Source: Planktomarina sp.
Lineage (GTDB): Bacteria; Pseudomonadota; Alphaproteobacteria; Rhodobacterales; Rhodobacteraceae
Assembly: GCA_020630015.1 (NCBI GenBank)
Contig: JAHDCF010000007.1
Span: 1-64,000, forward strand
Direction of reading: 5' to 3'
DNA: 64,000 bases
Under the pieces are notes generated by a model. The model had not been told where the DNA came from and ran no database searches. It worked only from the letters and a program-made list of their open reading frames with translations. Positions 39,385-47,644 of the stretch are shown piece by piece (the first letter of the stretch is position 1; each line of letters begins with the position of its first letter). A program made the translations under genes and the position numbers.

Positions 39385-40101
39385 ATGTGTAACAACCACG
39401 CAGACGCTTTGCCCCACGGGCAAATAACCGAACCACTGAAAGATATCTTCTTTGTCGCAGGCACGCGCAAGTGGCATTTTATGGATTTGGATTGGCAGTT
39501 CAGCCGCAACATGACCATCGTGCGCGAAGGGGAGGACTTGACCCTGTTTAATGCTGTGCGTCTGACGGATGAAGGGTTGGCGGATATCGCAAAGTTAGGC
39601 ACCATCAAAAACGTTGTTCAAGTGGGCGGTCTGCACGGCGTGGACGACGCGTTTTACAAGGATACTTTCGGCGCAGCATATTGGGCGCAACCCGGCGCAG
39701 GCCAGGCCGGCGTGGCGGTTGATAAAACATTGGTTGAAGGTGGCGAAATGCCAGTGAAAGGGGCAGAGCTGTTTCAGTTCAAAACCACCAAAGTTCCTGA
39801 AACCGTGCTGCGATTGGATCGTGATGGTGGGGTTTTGATCGCCTGTGATGCGCTTCAAAATTACTTGGCGCCTGATGAATTTTTCTCTGACCAATCCGCA
39901 CAAGTGATGACCGGCATGGGTTTCTTTACGCCCGCGAATGTTGGCCCGGTTTGGATGCAGGCCGCCGAACCCAAAGCGGATGATTTCGCGGCTCTCAAAA
40001 ATTGGACGTTTGAGCATGTGTTTTGTGGGCATGGCGCCCCGATGTTGGGCAATGCATCCCAGGCCTATGGCGATACCTTCAAACGATTGTTTGACGTTTG
40101 A
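39385..40101 (+). CDS. DUF4336/MBL-like protein apparently lacking the HxHxDH metal motif
   Basis: MTIVREGEDLTLFNAVRLTDEGLADIAKLGTIKNVVQVGGLHGVDDAFY...GGVLIACDALQNY...FEHVFCGHGAPM. Confidence 0.55.
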   Translation: MCNNHADALPHGQITEPLKDIFFVAGTRKWHFMDLDWQFSRNMTIVREGEDLTLFNAVRLTDEGLADIAKLGTIKNVVQVGGLHGVDDAFYKDTFGAAYWAQPGAGQAGVAVDKTLVEGGEMPVKGAELFQFKTTKVPETVLRLDRDGGVLIACDALQNYLAPDEFFSDQSAQVMTGMGFFTPANVGPVWMQAAEPKADDFAALKNWTFEHVFCGHGAPMLGNASQAYGDTFKRLFDV

Positions 40102-40260
40102 TGACATAAATCCTTTGGGCGGATCTCCCTGCCGCCCTGGGAAAACCCCAACCTTTGTGTCGGATCTTGATACCCACACCGGCAAAAAGGGGCGGGCTTG
40201 CGGCGGCATCTTTTCCCTTGGATGCCGCTGCTTGAGGTTTGGCACAAAGCTTGGCCCGAT

Positions 40261-40276
40261 TGTGATCTGGATCACA
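40261..40276. promoter_or_regulatory. Perfect CRP-type palindrome TGTGA-N6-TCACA
   Basis: tgtgatctggatcaca, about 40 bp upstream of the MBL-fold gene. Confidence 0.75.
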
Positions 40277-40325
40277 GAACCACCCATTTGACCAAGTTAC
40301 AAATGGGGGAAAAGTGATATGTGGC

Positions 40326-41150
40326 GTGAACATCCAGTTTGAAATCCTTGGCGCAAGAGGGGGCATTCCCGTTTCAGGCCCCCACTTTCAAGAGTTCGGC
40401 GGCGCGACATCGTGTTATAAGATCGCAACCGATCAAGGTTTCATGATTTTAGACGCAGGCACCGGAATTGTGCCATTTGGCCAAGATTTGGTGGCCAGGG
40501 GTACAGGGGAATTCTGTGTCGACATTCTTTTTACCCATGCGCATCTGGATCACATGCAAGGGTTGCCGTTTTTTGCACCCCTTTATGATCCAAGATTTGA
40601 TATCCGGCTGTGGGCCTGTGAAGAGGTGCTGGACCAACCTTTGGTTGCGGTTCTGGATCGCATTTTGGACAGCCCGGTTTGCCCCATTCGTCGCGATCAC
40701 TTTAAAGCGTGTGTGTCGTTTCATGCCATCCCGCTTGCGGCGTGTTTCGCGCCACGTCCAGGGTTCAAGGTTCAGGCGATGGAACTGACGCATCCGGGGG
40801 GCAACGTGGCCCTGAAGGTAAATTGCGCAGGGGCATCCGTGGTTTACAGCGGCGATTTCGAACATGGGAAAAATGCCGTCGACACTGCGTTTTCGACGTG
40901 GTTGAGGGGTGTGGATTTGGCCGTTCTGGATTGCACCTATGATCCTGATACTTATGTGCCCGCCCGTGGGTTTGGCCATGCCCATTGGCGGGCTGTTGGT
41001 GATATCGCATCGGAATGTAAGCGGTGGGTCGGGGTGCATCACCATCACCTTTGTGATGATGCAAAATTAACGGCGGTTGAAAGGGATATCATGACGACCT
41101 TTCCCAATGGTGGTCTTGGCCGCGAAGGGGCTGTCTTTCAATTGGAGTAA
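40326..41150 (+). CDS. MBL-fold metallohydrolase
   Basis: FEILGARGGIPVSGPHFQEFGGATSCY...ILDAGTG...FTHAHLDHMQGLPFF...VVYSGDFEH...HHHHLCDD. ORF track starts at 40314; internal start near MQFEI-type position possible. Confidence 0.82.
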   Translation: MNIQFEILGARGGIPVSGPHFQEFGGATSCYKIATDQGFMILDAGTGIVPFGQDLVARGTGEFCVDILFTHAHLDHMQGLPFFAPLYDPRFDIRLWACEEVLDQPLVAVLDRILDSPVCPIRRDHFKACVSFHAIPLAACFAPRPGFKVQAMELTHPGGNVALKVNCAGASVVYSGDFEHGKNAVDTAFSTWLRGVDLAVLDCTYDPDTYVPARGFGHAHWRAVGDIASECKRWVGVHHHHLCDDAKLTAVERDIMTTFPNGGLGREGAVFQLE

Positions 41151-41193
41151 CCCCCAACAGATCCCTGTTGTGTTTGAATTTCCCAAAAAAACA

Positions 41194-41221
41194 AAGGCCC
41201 CAGTGTTTTTCCTGGGGCCTT
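41194..41221. terminator. Bidirectional terminator between convergent genes
   Basis: AAGGCCCCAG-tgtttttc-CTGGGGCCTT flanked by cccaaaaaaac and tcattgtgttt. Confidence 0.85.
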
Positions 41222-41248
41222 CATTGTGTTTACTGCCAAAGAGCCTTT

Positions 41249-41932
41249 TCAAGCTGCGCCGGCTTGGTTGCTGGCGACCAGTTTCCCTTGCAAATCCCCT
41301 GCAAAGCTTAGGTCCAGTGCCTGTTTGAAATTTGGGTCACGTTTGGTCAGGGTTTTTAACTCTTCCACATGGACCCGCATAAATTTGGATGGAACGCTCA
41401 GGATCACTGTTGCTGAAGCCGGATCACCGGAAAAACAAGTCATTTCACCGATGAAGCTGCCGGGCTGTACAGTCGCAATAACTTGGTCATTGACGATAAC
41501 ATCCGCCTGTCCTTCGGCCAAATAGAACAAGTTTTCATTGGCACGGCCCTGTTGTGTTAATTCGGTGCCCGCGGCCCCTTGCATCCAATGGCTGCGACGC
41601 ATCAATTGCTTGGCCTCCATTTTGGGCAGTTGCGGTAATTTTGCGCGCAGGAACGCATCTTCTTCTGGTGAAAACTTGATGGTGCGGGTGATCAACCACC
41701 GCCGTGTCATGCCGAAAACAGAAAGGCTGGCCATGCTGATCTGAATAACCAAACTTGCAATGTTAAACGCGTGATAAAGGCTGATGGTCACCATCAAAGC
41801 GGCCGTCAAATTCATCAACGTATAGGTCAGGGATTCCCCGCGAATAAGTCCTGCCTGCAAAAGCAGATAAGACAGGACGTAAAACATGGCGCCGCCGATA
41901 CCAATAATGGATGTGATTTGTTCTGGTGACAT
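41249..41932 (-). CDS. Three-TM membrane protein with C-terminal cyclic-nucleotide-binding-like domain (Popeye-like architecture)
   Basis: TMs ITSIIGIGGAMFYVLSYLLLQAGLI / TYTLMNLTAALMVTISLYHAF / IASLVIQISMASLSVFGM then NENLFYLAEGQADVIVNDQVIATVQPGSFIGEMTCFSGDPASATVIL. Confidence 0.75.
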   Translation of the reverse strand: MSPEQITSIIGIGGAMFYVLSYLLLQAGLIRGESLTYTLMNLTAALMVTISLYHAFNIASLVIQISMASLSVFGMTRRWLITRTIKFSPEEDAFLRAKLPQLPKMEAKQLMRRSHWMQGAAGTELTQQGRANENLFYLAEGQADVIVNDQVIATVQPGSFIGEMTCFSGDPASATVILSVPSKFMRVHVEELKTLTKRDPNFKQALDLSFAGDLQGKLVASNQAGAA

Positions 41933-41989
41933 GGTACTTGCTTTCGTTTGGTTGTTTTGAAAGCGATACCCCGTAAATCCACCCAGAAC

Positions 41990-42005
41990 TGTGACGTCAT
42001 TCACA
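41990..42005. promoter_or_regulatory. Perfect CRP-type palindrome TGTGA-N6-TCACA
   Basis: tgtgacgtcattcaca, between the Crp-type gene stop and the 3-TM cNMP-binding gene start. Confidence 0.75.
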
Positions 42006-42010
42006 AAAGA

Positions 42011-42673
42011 TCAAAAATATTCAGATCCGATGATCGTGGCCAAATCGTCGGGTTGGCGGATTTTTATATGCCGTCTTTGCAATTCAATGGTATCAGAATT
42101 GCGCCAATCCGACAGGATGCGTGACACGGCTTCGCGACTGCCGCCTACAAATTCGGCAATATCTGCGTGGGACATGCGTATGATCCCATCTGGTTCCATC
42201 GCCGCCAATTGCAAAACCTTGCTTGCCAATCTTTGCTCTAGGTTCAAAAAATTTGCGGCATGCAATTGTTCTGACATTAGCCGCATCCGGCGCGCCAAAA
42301 GTTGCAATAATTCCATGGCAAGGGCGGGCGCGCGCGCAAATATACTTTCCAGATCGGCGCGCGATACAGACCGCAAAACGCAATCTGTTTTGGCATGCAC
42401 AGTTGCGGTGCGCAGACCACCGTCTAACAATCCAATCTCACCCACACTGTCACCCGTTGCTAAAATATCCAGCGCCCTTCGCCGTCCATCTTCGGTCAAG
42501 ACAGACACCTGCAATTGCCCAAACTCAACCATATACATGTGATCAGATGCATCACCTTGATCGAACAAATTTTCCCCCGCCGACAGGATTTGTTTTTGGG
42601 CGATTTTTTGAATTTCTTCCTTCAGCCCGTCAGAGGCATCTTGGAACAATCCTTTGAAGGTGGGGGAAATCAT
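42011..42673 (-). CDS. Crp/Fnr family transcriptional regulator, Crp-like (no N-terminal Fe-S cysteines)
   Basis: MYMVEFGQLQVSVLTEDGRRRALDILATGDSVGEIGLLDGGLRTATVHA cNMP cassette; HTH MSHADIAEFVGGSREAVSRILSDW. Confidence 0.88.
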   Translation of the reverse strand: MISPTFKGLFQDASDGLKEEIQKIAQKQILSAGENLFDQGDASDHMYMVEFGQLQVSVLTEDGRRRALDILATGDSVGEIGLLDGGLRTATVHAKTDCVLRSVSRADLESIFARAPALAMELLQLLARRMRLMSEQLHAANFLNLEQRLASKVLQLAAMEPDGIIRMSHADIAEFVGGSREAVSRILSDWRNSDTIELQRRHIKIRQPDDLATIIGSEYF

Positions 42674-42759
42674 GCTGGGCCTTTAATCGTTTGGCGCAGC
42701 ATGAACCAATTTTGACCTTAGGTCTATCATTTACGCCGATTGGTTGGGCCCCAATAACG

Positions 42760-44115
42760 TCAAATCGCCAGACTGTGGGGATGTTCAAATGATCTGCATT
42801 GATCAATCTCAGCCGCGATCAGGCGGGCCGCGGCCAAGAAGTTTTCCTTGATCTGCAAAACACCGTTTTCCTTAATCAATAGATCGGCAAATTTGGTCGT
42901 CAGGCGATTGTGTATTTGTTCAAGATCGTTTGTGAAATCGGGAAACCGCCGGGCCATTTCGGGGATGTTTACAGCACCATCACACATAATGGCATTGATC
43001 AAGGCGGCGAGGAAGCAATCATCCTTCGACAAGACAATCCCTTTGTGACCAGCCAAGCCAGTTGTTCTGACCCTGTCAGTATAAGCGGCGGTAGAGACTG
43101 CGTTTTGCACATATCCTTGCGCAAACTGCGAAATGGCTGAGGCCCCCATTCCCAACAGTGTGGGGCAGGGATCATCAGTGTATCCCTGAAAATTGCGTCG
43201 CATTGTGCCTTGGGTCCATGCCCGTGTCAGGCTGTCACTGGGAAGGGCGAAGTGATCAATTCCCAACGGGGTATATCCATGGGATGTCAGCCGCACTTTT
43301 GCCAATTGCGCCATTTTGTATCGGCTTTCAGGATCAGGAAGTGTTTCATCCGGGATCATCACCTGCCGTTTCGAAACATGCGGCACATGGGCATAACCAT
43401 AAAGCGCCAATCGATCCGGCCGCAGGGATATAATGCGATCAATTGTGTCGCTGATGCTTTGGTTTGTTTGAAACGGCAAACCATACAACAGGTCAATGTT
43501 CAGACTATTGACCCCATTTTGACGCAACGCACCAATCACATCTGCCGTTTGTTCAAAGCTTTGTTCGCGGCCAATGGCCGTTTGCACCTGATTGTTAAAA
43601 TCTTGCACACCAACACTGGCGCGGGTCATGTTGTGATCGGCCAAAACTTTCAGCACTTTTGGGTTGGCTTCTGTCGGATCTATTTCAACGGAAAACTCAA
43701 AATCCGAGACAGGCTGAAATCTTTCAAATACACGATCCAATAATCGGGTCATCAGGTCTGCGGTTAACAAGGTTGGCGTGCCACCCCCCAGATGCAACCG
43801 GCGCATGCCCAGCCCTTTGGGCAAGCAGGTGTCATAGGCCTCAAGCTCTTGCAAAAGGACGTCCACGTAAGCCTCAACCGGGTTAAGGGTTTGTGTCCCC
43901 TGTGTTCGGCATGCGCAAAACCAACAAAGGCGGCGGCAAAATGGAATGTGAATATAAATCGAAACCGCTTCATCCGGGGAAATCGTTTTCAACCAATCTT
44001 TTTGCATCGGGTCACCCAACCCGTTTTCAAACCGATTGGCCGGAGGATAGCTGGTATAACGCGGCACCTTGGCATCAAAAAGCCCATGCGCGCGAAGTAT
44101 ATCGATATGTTCCAT
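42760..44115 (-). CDS. hemN: Oxygen-independent coproporphyrinogen III oxidase
   Basis: PRYTSYPPANRF...VSIYIHIPFCRRLCWFCACRT...LHLGGGTPTLL...FSVEIDPTEA...GVQDFNNQVQTAIGR...NIDLLYGLPFQT. Confidence 0.93.
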   Translation of the reverse strand: MEHIDILRAHGLFDAKVPRYTSYPPANRFENGLGDPMQKDWLKTISPDEAVSIYIHIPFCRRLCWFCACRTQGTQTLNPVEAYVDVLLQELEAYDTCLPKGLGMRRLHLGGGTPTLLTADLMTRLLDRVFERFQPVSDFEFSVEIDPTEANPKVLKVLADHNMTRASVGVQDFNNQVQTAIGREQSFEQTADVIGALRQNGVNSLNIDLLYGLPFQTNQSISDTIDRIISLRPDRLALYGYAHVPHVSKRQVMIPDETLPDPESRYKMAQLAKVRLTSHGYTPLGIDHFALPSDSLTRAWTQGTMRRNFQGYTDDPCPTLLGMGASAISQFAQGYVQNAVSTAAYTDRVRTTGLAGHKGIVLSKDDCFLAALINAIMCDGAVNIPEMARRFPDFTNDLEQIHNRLTTKFADLLIKENGVLQIKENFLAAARLIAAEIDQCRSFEHPHSLAI

Positions 44116-44148
44116 TCCGGCTGCATACAAAACTCAGAAAAGCAGGTT

Positions 44149-44162
44149 TTGACACAGATCAA
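44149..44162. promoter_or_regulatory. FNR-type box TTGAC-N4-ATCAA
   Basis: ttgacacagatcaa (9/10 to TTGAT-N4-ATCAA), 34 bp upstream of hemN start. Confidence 0.65.
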
Positions 44163-44169
44163 AGTATGA

Positions 44170-44379
44170 TGGCTTTGGTTGGCCGACGGGCGCGGATTTC
44201 GAACAATAATCGCAGATGCCCTTGCCGATGATATCCCCGTGTTGGTGGGTTTGAATACGCTGAATTTGCAACCTTTCAAAGACTTTGTTGGCGATGTTGC
44301 CCAGCAAATTGATCCCAACCCAACGGCCCTTTTATCATGGTGCAAAACGGCCATGCGTGATTTGCAAACCGCAGCCTGA
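44170..44379 (+). pseudogene. C-terminal fragment of a DUF2478-like protein
   Basis: ADGRGFRTIIADALADDIPVLVGLNTLNLQPFKDFVGDVAQQIDPNPTALLSWC resembles the DUF2478 C-terminus; in-frame TGA immediately upstream, no N-terminal part. Confidence 0.5.
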
Positions 44380-44527
44380 CCTATTCATTGCACCCTGTGC
44401 GATCAACGCACTTTGCGAAAAACACCAAAGGCCGGCCCACTTCGTTCGGATGGCAATCTATCCATCAGGATAGGTATTATTCTGTCGCCGAAACAGTACC
44501 TAGGGGACAGTCTTAAATAGGTGGGTT

Positions 44528-45931
44528 TTGGTGATGGTACTGGGTAGAATTGGAATAACACTTCTTTTTGTGGGGATTGCTGGATGGTCCGCGGCGCAAG
44601 AAACCGCCGGGTCTCTTTACAAAAAGGCAGAGGCGCTGCGCATCCACGCAAAAACACCTGCGGATTATCAAACGGCCATGGATCTTTATCAGCAATCGGC
44701 GGACATGGGCAAAGGGGGCGCATATTATCGCATTGGCGCGATTGAATTGCGCTTGGGCGAGCCGGAAAAGGCTTTGGTGTCTTGGGGAAAAGCTGCCGAA
44801 AGTGGCAGTAAATCAGCCCCAATTGCGCTGGCCAAAGGCCATGCCGCCGGGATATTTGGAGGACGCAGCGATCCCTCCAAAGGCGTGCCTGTTTTGGAAC
44901 ACCTTGCCCAGGATCCAACCCAAGATCGTGCAGTTTATGCTTTGGCCGAACTTTTGGAAAAAGGGACGGGCACAAAACCCGATCCCAAGCGGGCGGTGGA
45001 TCTGTTCAAAGGGTTGGCAGAGGCCGGAAATGCACGTGGTCAACGAAAATTTGGTCGGTATTTCATCAAAGGTTTTGACGCAGCGGGCTTGCCCAAAGAT
45101 CTAAACCAAGCGGCCTTTTGGTTGGAAAAAAGTGCCGCCCAAGGATACGGAAGCGCCTTCAAAGATTTGGGGTCCGTTTACGGGCAAATGGGACAGGCGC
45201 AAAAGGCAATTTCTGCCCTTGAAACCGCAGTGGAAAAGGATGTGTCAGGTGCCAAGGCAGAATTGGCCAACGGTCATTATCGCGGGCATTTTGGGGCATT
45301 GTCAGATATTGCCAAGGGCCGAAAAGATTTGAAAACCATGGCTGAGGCGGGCAATATCTATGCGACCCGTTATGCGATGCGCCATCACGAACGCAGATCA
45401 CGACGTCTTAAGGATATGGATTTTGATCTGGTGGTCTCCAACCTTTGGTCCGCGGCTGAAACCGGTGACAGGAATGCCGTGCGAACCCTCAGCCGAATGT
45501 ATCGCAGGCTGTCTTGGCTGTTCACCGATGAGAAAGACAAATTGAAGGTTTTGGTCGACACATACCCACAGCACTTGGGGCCTGAAGGTGTCGTCGCCGA
45601 CACGGTTTCCATTCTCTATGACCCCAATCATCATCGCACGTCACGCAAAGTGGTCGCCCAATACCTTGAAAGCCTGACAGGGCCGGGATTTGCGGCAGGT
45701 GCACTGCGGCTTCGATCCATCGAACGCACGTCCTTTGTATATCTAGTGCAACGGCAATTGCGGAACTTGGGTTTGTACAATGGCCCCGCTGACGCAAAGA
45801 TGGGGCGCGGCACCATTCGGGCGATTTCAAAGCTCTGCCGTGCAAACGGTGTCGGAGATGTCTGCAAACATGGGCCGCTTTTGTATTCGACCTCTCTCAA
45901 CGTTGCCAATATTTTGGAGGCCCAGCGTTAA
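44528..45931 (+). CDS. Secreted Sel1-repeat protein (paralog B)
   Basis: AMDLYQQSADMGKGGAYYRIGAIELRLG...SALRLRSIERTSFVYLVQRQLRNLG-type C-terminus; aligns end to end with 25632..27077. Confidence 0.82.
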   Translation: MVMVLGRIGITLLFVGIAGWSAAQETAGSLYKKAEALRIHAKTPADYQTAMDLYQQSADMGKGGAYYRIGAIELRLGEPEKALVSWGKAAESGSKSAPIALAKGHAAGIFGGRSDPSKGVPVLEHLAQDPTQDRAVYALAELLEKGTGTKPDPKRAVDLFKGLAEAGNARGQRKFGRYFIKGFDAAGLPKDLNQAAFWLEKSAAQGYGSAFKDLGSVYGQMGQAQKAISALETAVEKDVSGAKAELANGHYRGHFGALSDIAKGRKDLKTMAEAGNIYATRYAMRHHERRSRRLKDMDFDLVVSNLWSAAETGDRNAVRTLSRMYRRLSWLFTDEKDKLKVLVDTYPQHLGPEGVVADTVSILYDPNHHRTSRKVVAQYLESLTGPGFAAGALRLRSIERTSFVYLVQRQLRNLGLYNGPADAKMGRGTIRAISKLCRANGVGDVCKHGPLLYSTSLNVANILEAQR

Positions 45932-45947
45932 ACTTGCCAAGCTTTTG

Positions 45948-46622
45948 TCAAAGATATCGAAGCTTGAGCTTGGCCAAAAGATCCACCAAAACCGTTTTTG
46001 CCTGTTGGCGGTGGCTGCGGTGAATTTGACGCGCGGCTTTTGCATTACCGTTCAAAATGGCGGTGAATACCAATCGGTGATCTTCGTTTGATTGCCGGGG
46101 CAGGGGGCGAAGATACAATGTTGTCATGCGCGCGCGCCGCACCTGATCTTGCATCATGGTAACAATCGATTTGATGCGCCGATTGCCGCCAAGGCGCACC
46201 AATTCTGTGTGGAAGTGTTCATCGGCCTTTGCCCAAGCTTCCAAATCTGATTGTGCCAATGCCTCTTCCATCGCATCAATGGCACTGGCCAGATCCAACA
46301 ATTCCTGATCGGTATATCCCATAGATGCGGCGCTTTCTGCGGCATGGCTTTCCAGTTCGGTCAGGATGTCATAAATCTCTGCCATATCGTCGGGGGAAAG
46401 GGGCAGAATACGCACCCCTTTTCGCGGACGCATTTCCAGCAAACCTTGGCTTTCCAGAGTTAAAACAGCCTCACGCACCGGGGTTCGAGACATGTTCAAC
46501 TTGCGGGCCAGTTCTGTTTCCAAATGATCTGATCCTGCTGGAAGGGCCCCCGAAAATATCATAGCGCGCAAATCCCGCACGGCACGATGCGTGTTGGATA
46601 GGGTGGGATTGCTCATGTCCAT
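45948..46622 (-). CDS. GntR-family (FCD/FadR subfamily) regulator
   Basis: AVRDLRAMIFSGALPAGSDHLETELARKLNMSRTPVREAVLTLESQGLLEMRPRKGVRIL. Confidence 0.92.
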   Translation of the reverse strand: MDMSNPTLSNTHRAVRDLRAMIFSGALPAGSDHLETELARKLNMSRTPVREAVLTLESQGLLEMRPRKGVRILPLSPDDMAEIYDILTELESHAAESAASMGYTDQELLDLASAIDAMEEALAQSDLEAWAKADEHFHTELVRLGGNRRIKSIVTMMQDQVRRARMTTLYLRPLPRQSNEDHRLVFTAILNGNAKAARQIHRSHRQQAKTVLVDLLAKLKLRYL

Positions 46623-47644
46623 TCCTTTAACGCCAAGTGAACTTTTTGACCCCGATCAGCAGAGGCATAAATCGCTGCTTCGATGCGTTGGACCTGCAAA
46701 TAGTCCAACGCCTTGGTTTCCAGCGGGGCACCGTCAAGGATTGCCGCAACCACATGGGATTGAAACGCATGCACACAATCGCCACCAAACCCTTCCAATG
46801 AATCGGGTGGCAATATCTGCGACATGCCTGATTGCCCAAATGGCCGCAAATGCACCGCGCCATCCCCCGACAGGGATAAGGTGCCCTTGGTGCCTTCGAT
46901 CCATGCCTCACCCATGGTGCGGCGCAGATTGTCTGAACCGTGATCCAAATGGCGGTTGCCATCAAACATGCTTTGAACGCCGTTGGGGTGATCAAAAAGG
47001 ATCACGCCCGCGTCTTCACCCGCGATGTGGGGGTTGATCCGGCGCAGATCCGCATAAACCGACGTCGGATCACCAAATAAATATCGAAACGTATCCACCC
47101 AATGAACAGCGGTTTCATGCACCAAAAAGCGATCCATCTTTTGAAAATAGGGTTGTCGGTTCAAATAGGCTTCTCGCCCTTGACCATCCCCCGGGCGCAG
47201 TCGAAACGTGGCTTGCAAAACCTTCCCCACATCCCCCCGATCAATGGATGCTTTGATCGCCCGATACCAAGGTTGAAAGCGGAAATTTTCATGCACCAAA
47301 AGGGTTGCCCCCGCGGTTTCGGCTGCTTGGGTAATTTCCTGGGCCTCTTCCAACGTTGTGCAAAATGGTTTTTGACAGATAATCCAACGCACACCCATGT
47401 TAAGCGCCGTTTGGATCGCAGGCGCATGGGCCTGTGGGGGTAAGATGATATCCATCACATCCGGTGAGGTGTCCGAAATCATCTTTGCGAGATCGTCAAA
47501 GGCCGGCAAACCAGTGGCCTGTGCCTTACCCACGTCCTGATCACAAACCCCCACCAGCGATACCCGTTCCATCCGGGCCCAACTGTTATGGTGAAATTGA
47601 CTGAAATACCCGGCCCCGGCACAGGCCACTTTTAGCTTTGTCAT
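46613..47644 (-). CDS. Gfo/Idh/MocA family oxidoreductase
   Basis: KVACAGAGYFSQFHHNSW...VCDQDVGKAQATGL...WIICQKPFCTTLEEA...LVHENFRFQPWYRAIK. Confidence 0.9.
   Translation of the reverse strand: MTKLKVACAGAGYFSQFHHNSWARMERVSLVGVCDQDVGKAQATGLPAFDDLAKMISDTSPDVMDIILPPQAHAPAIQTALNMGVRWIICQKPFCTTLEEAQEITQAAETAGATLLVHENFRFQPWYRAIKASIDRGDVGKVLQATFRLRPGDGQGREAYLNRQPYFQKMDRFLVHETAVHWVDTFRYLFGDPTSVYADLRRINPHIAGEDAGVILFDHPNGVQSMFDGNRHLDHGSDNLRRTMGEAWIEGTKGTLSLSGDGAVHLRPFGQSGMSQILPPDSLEGFGGDCVHAFQSHVVAAILDGAPLETKALDYLQVQRIEAAIYASADRGQKVHLALKEWT

Noticed and set aside
40203-40228. GCGGCATC...GATGCCGC hairpin as a terminator
   Set aside because: Perfect stem but no T-tract; function unclear.
42714-42724. 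GACCT-N-AGGTC palindrome upstream of the Crp-type gene as a fourth CRP site
   Set aside because: Does not fit TGTGA-N6-TCACA; too short to call without comparative data.
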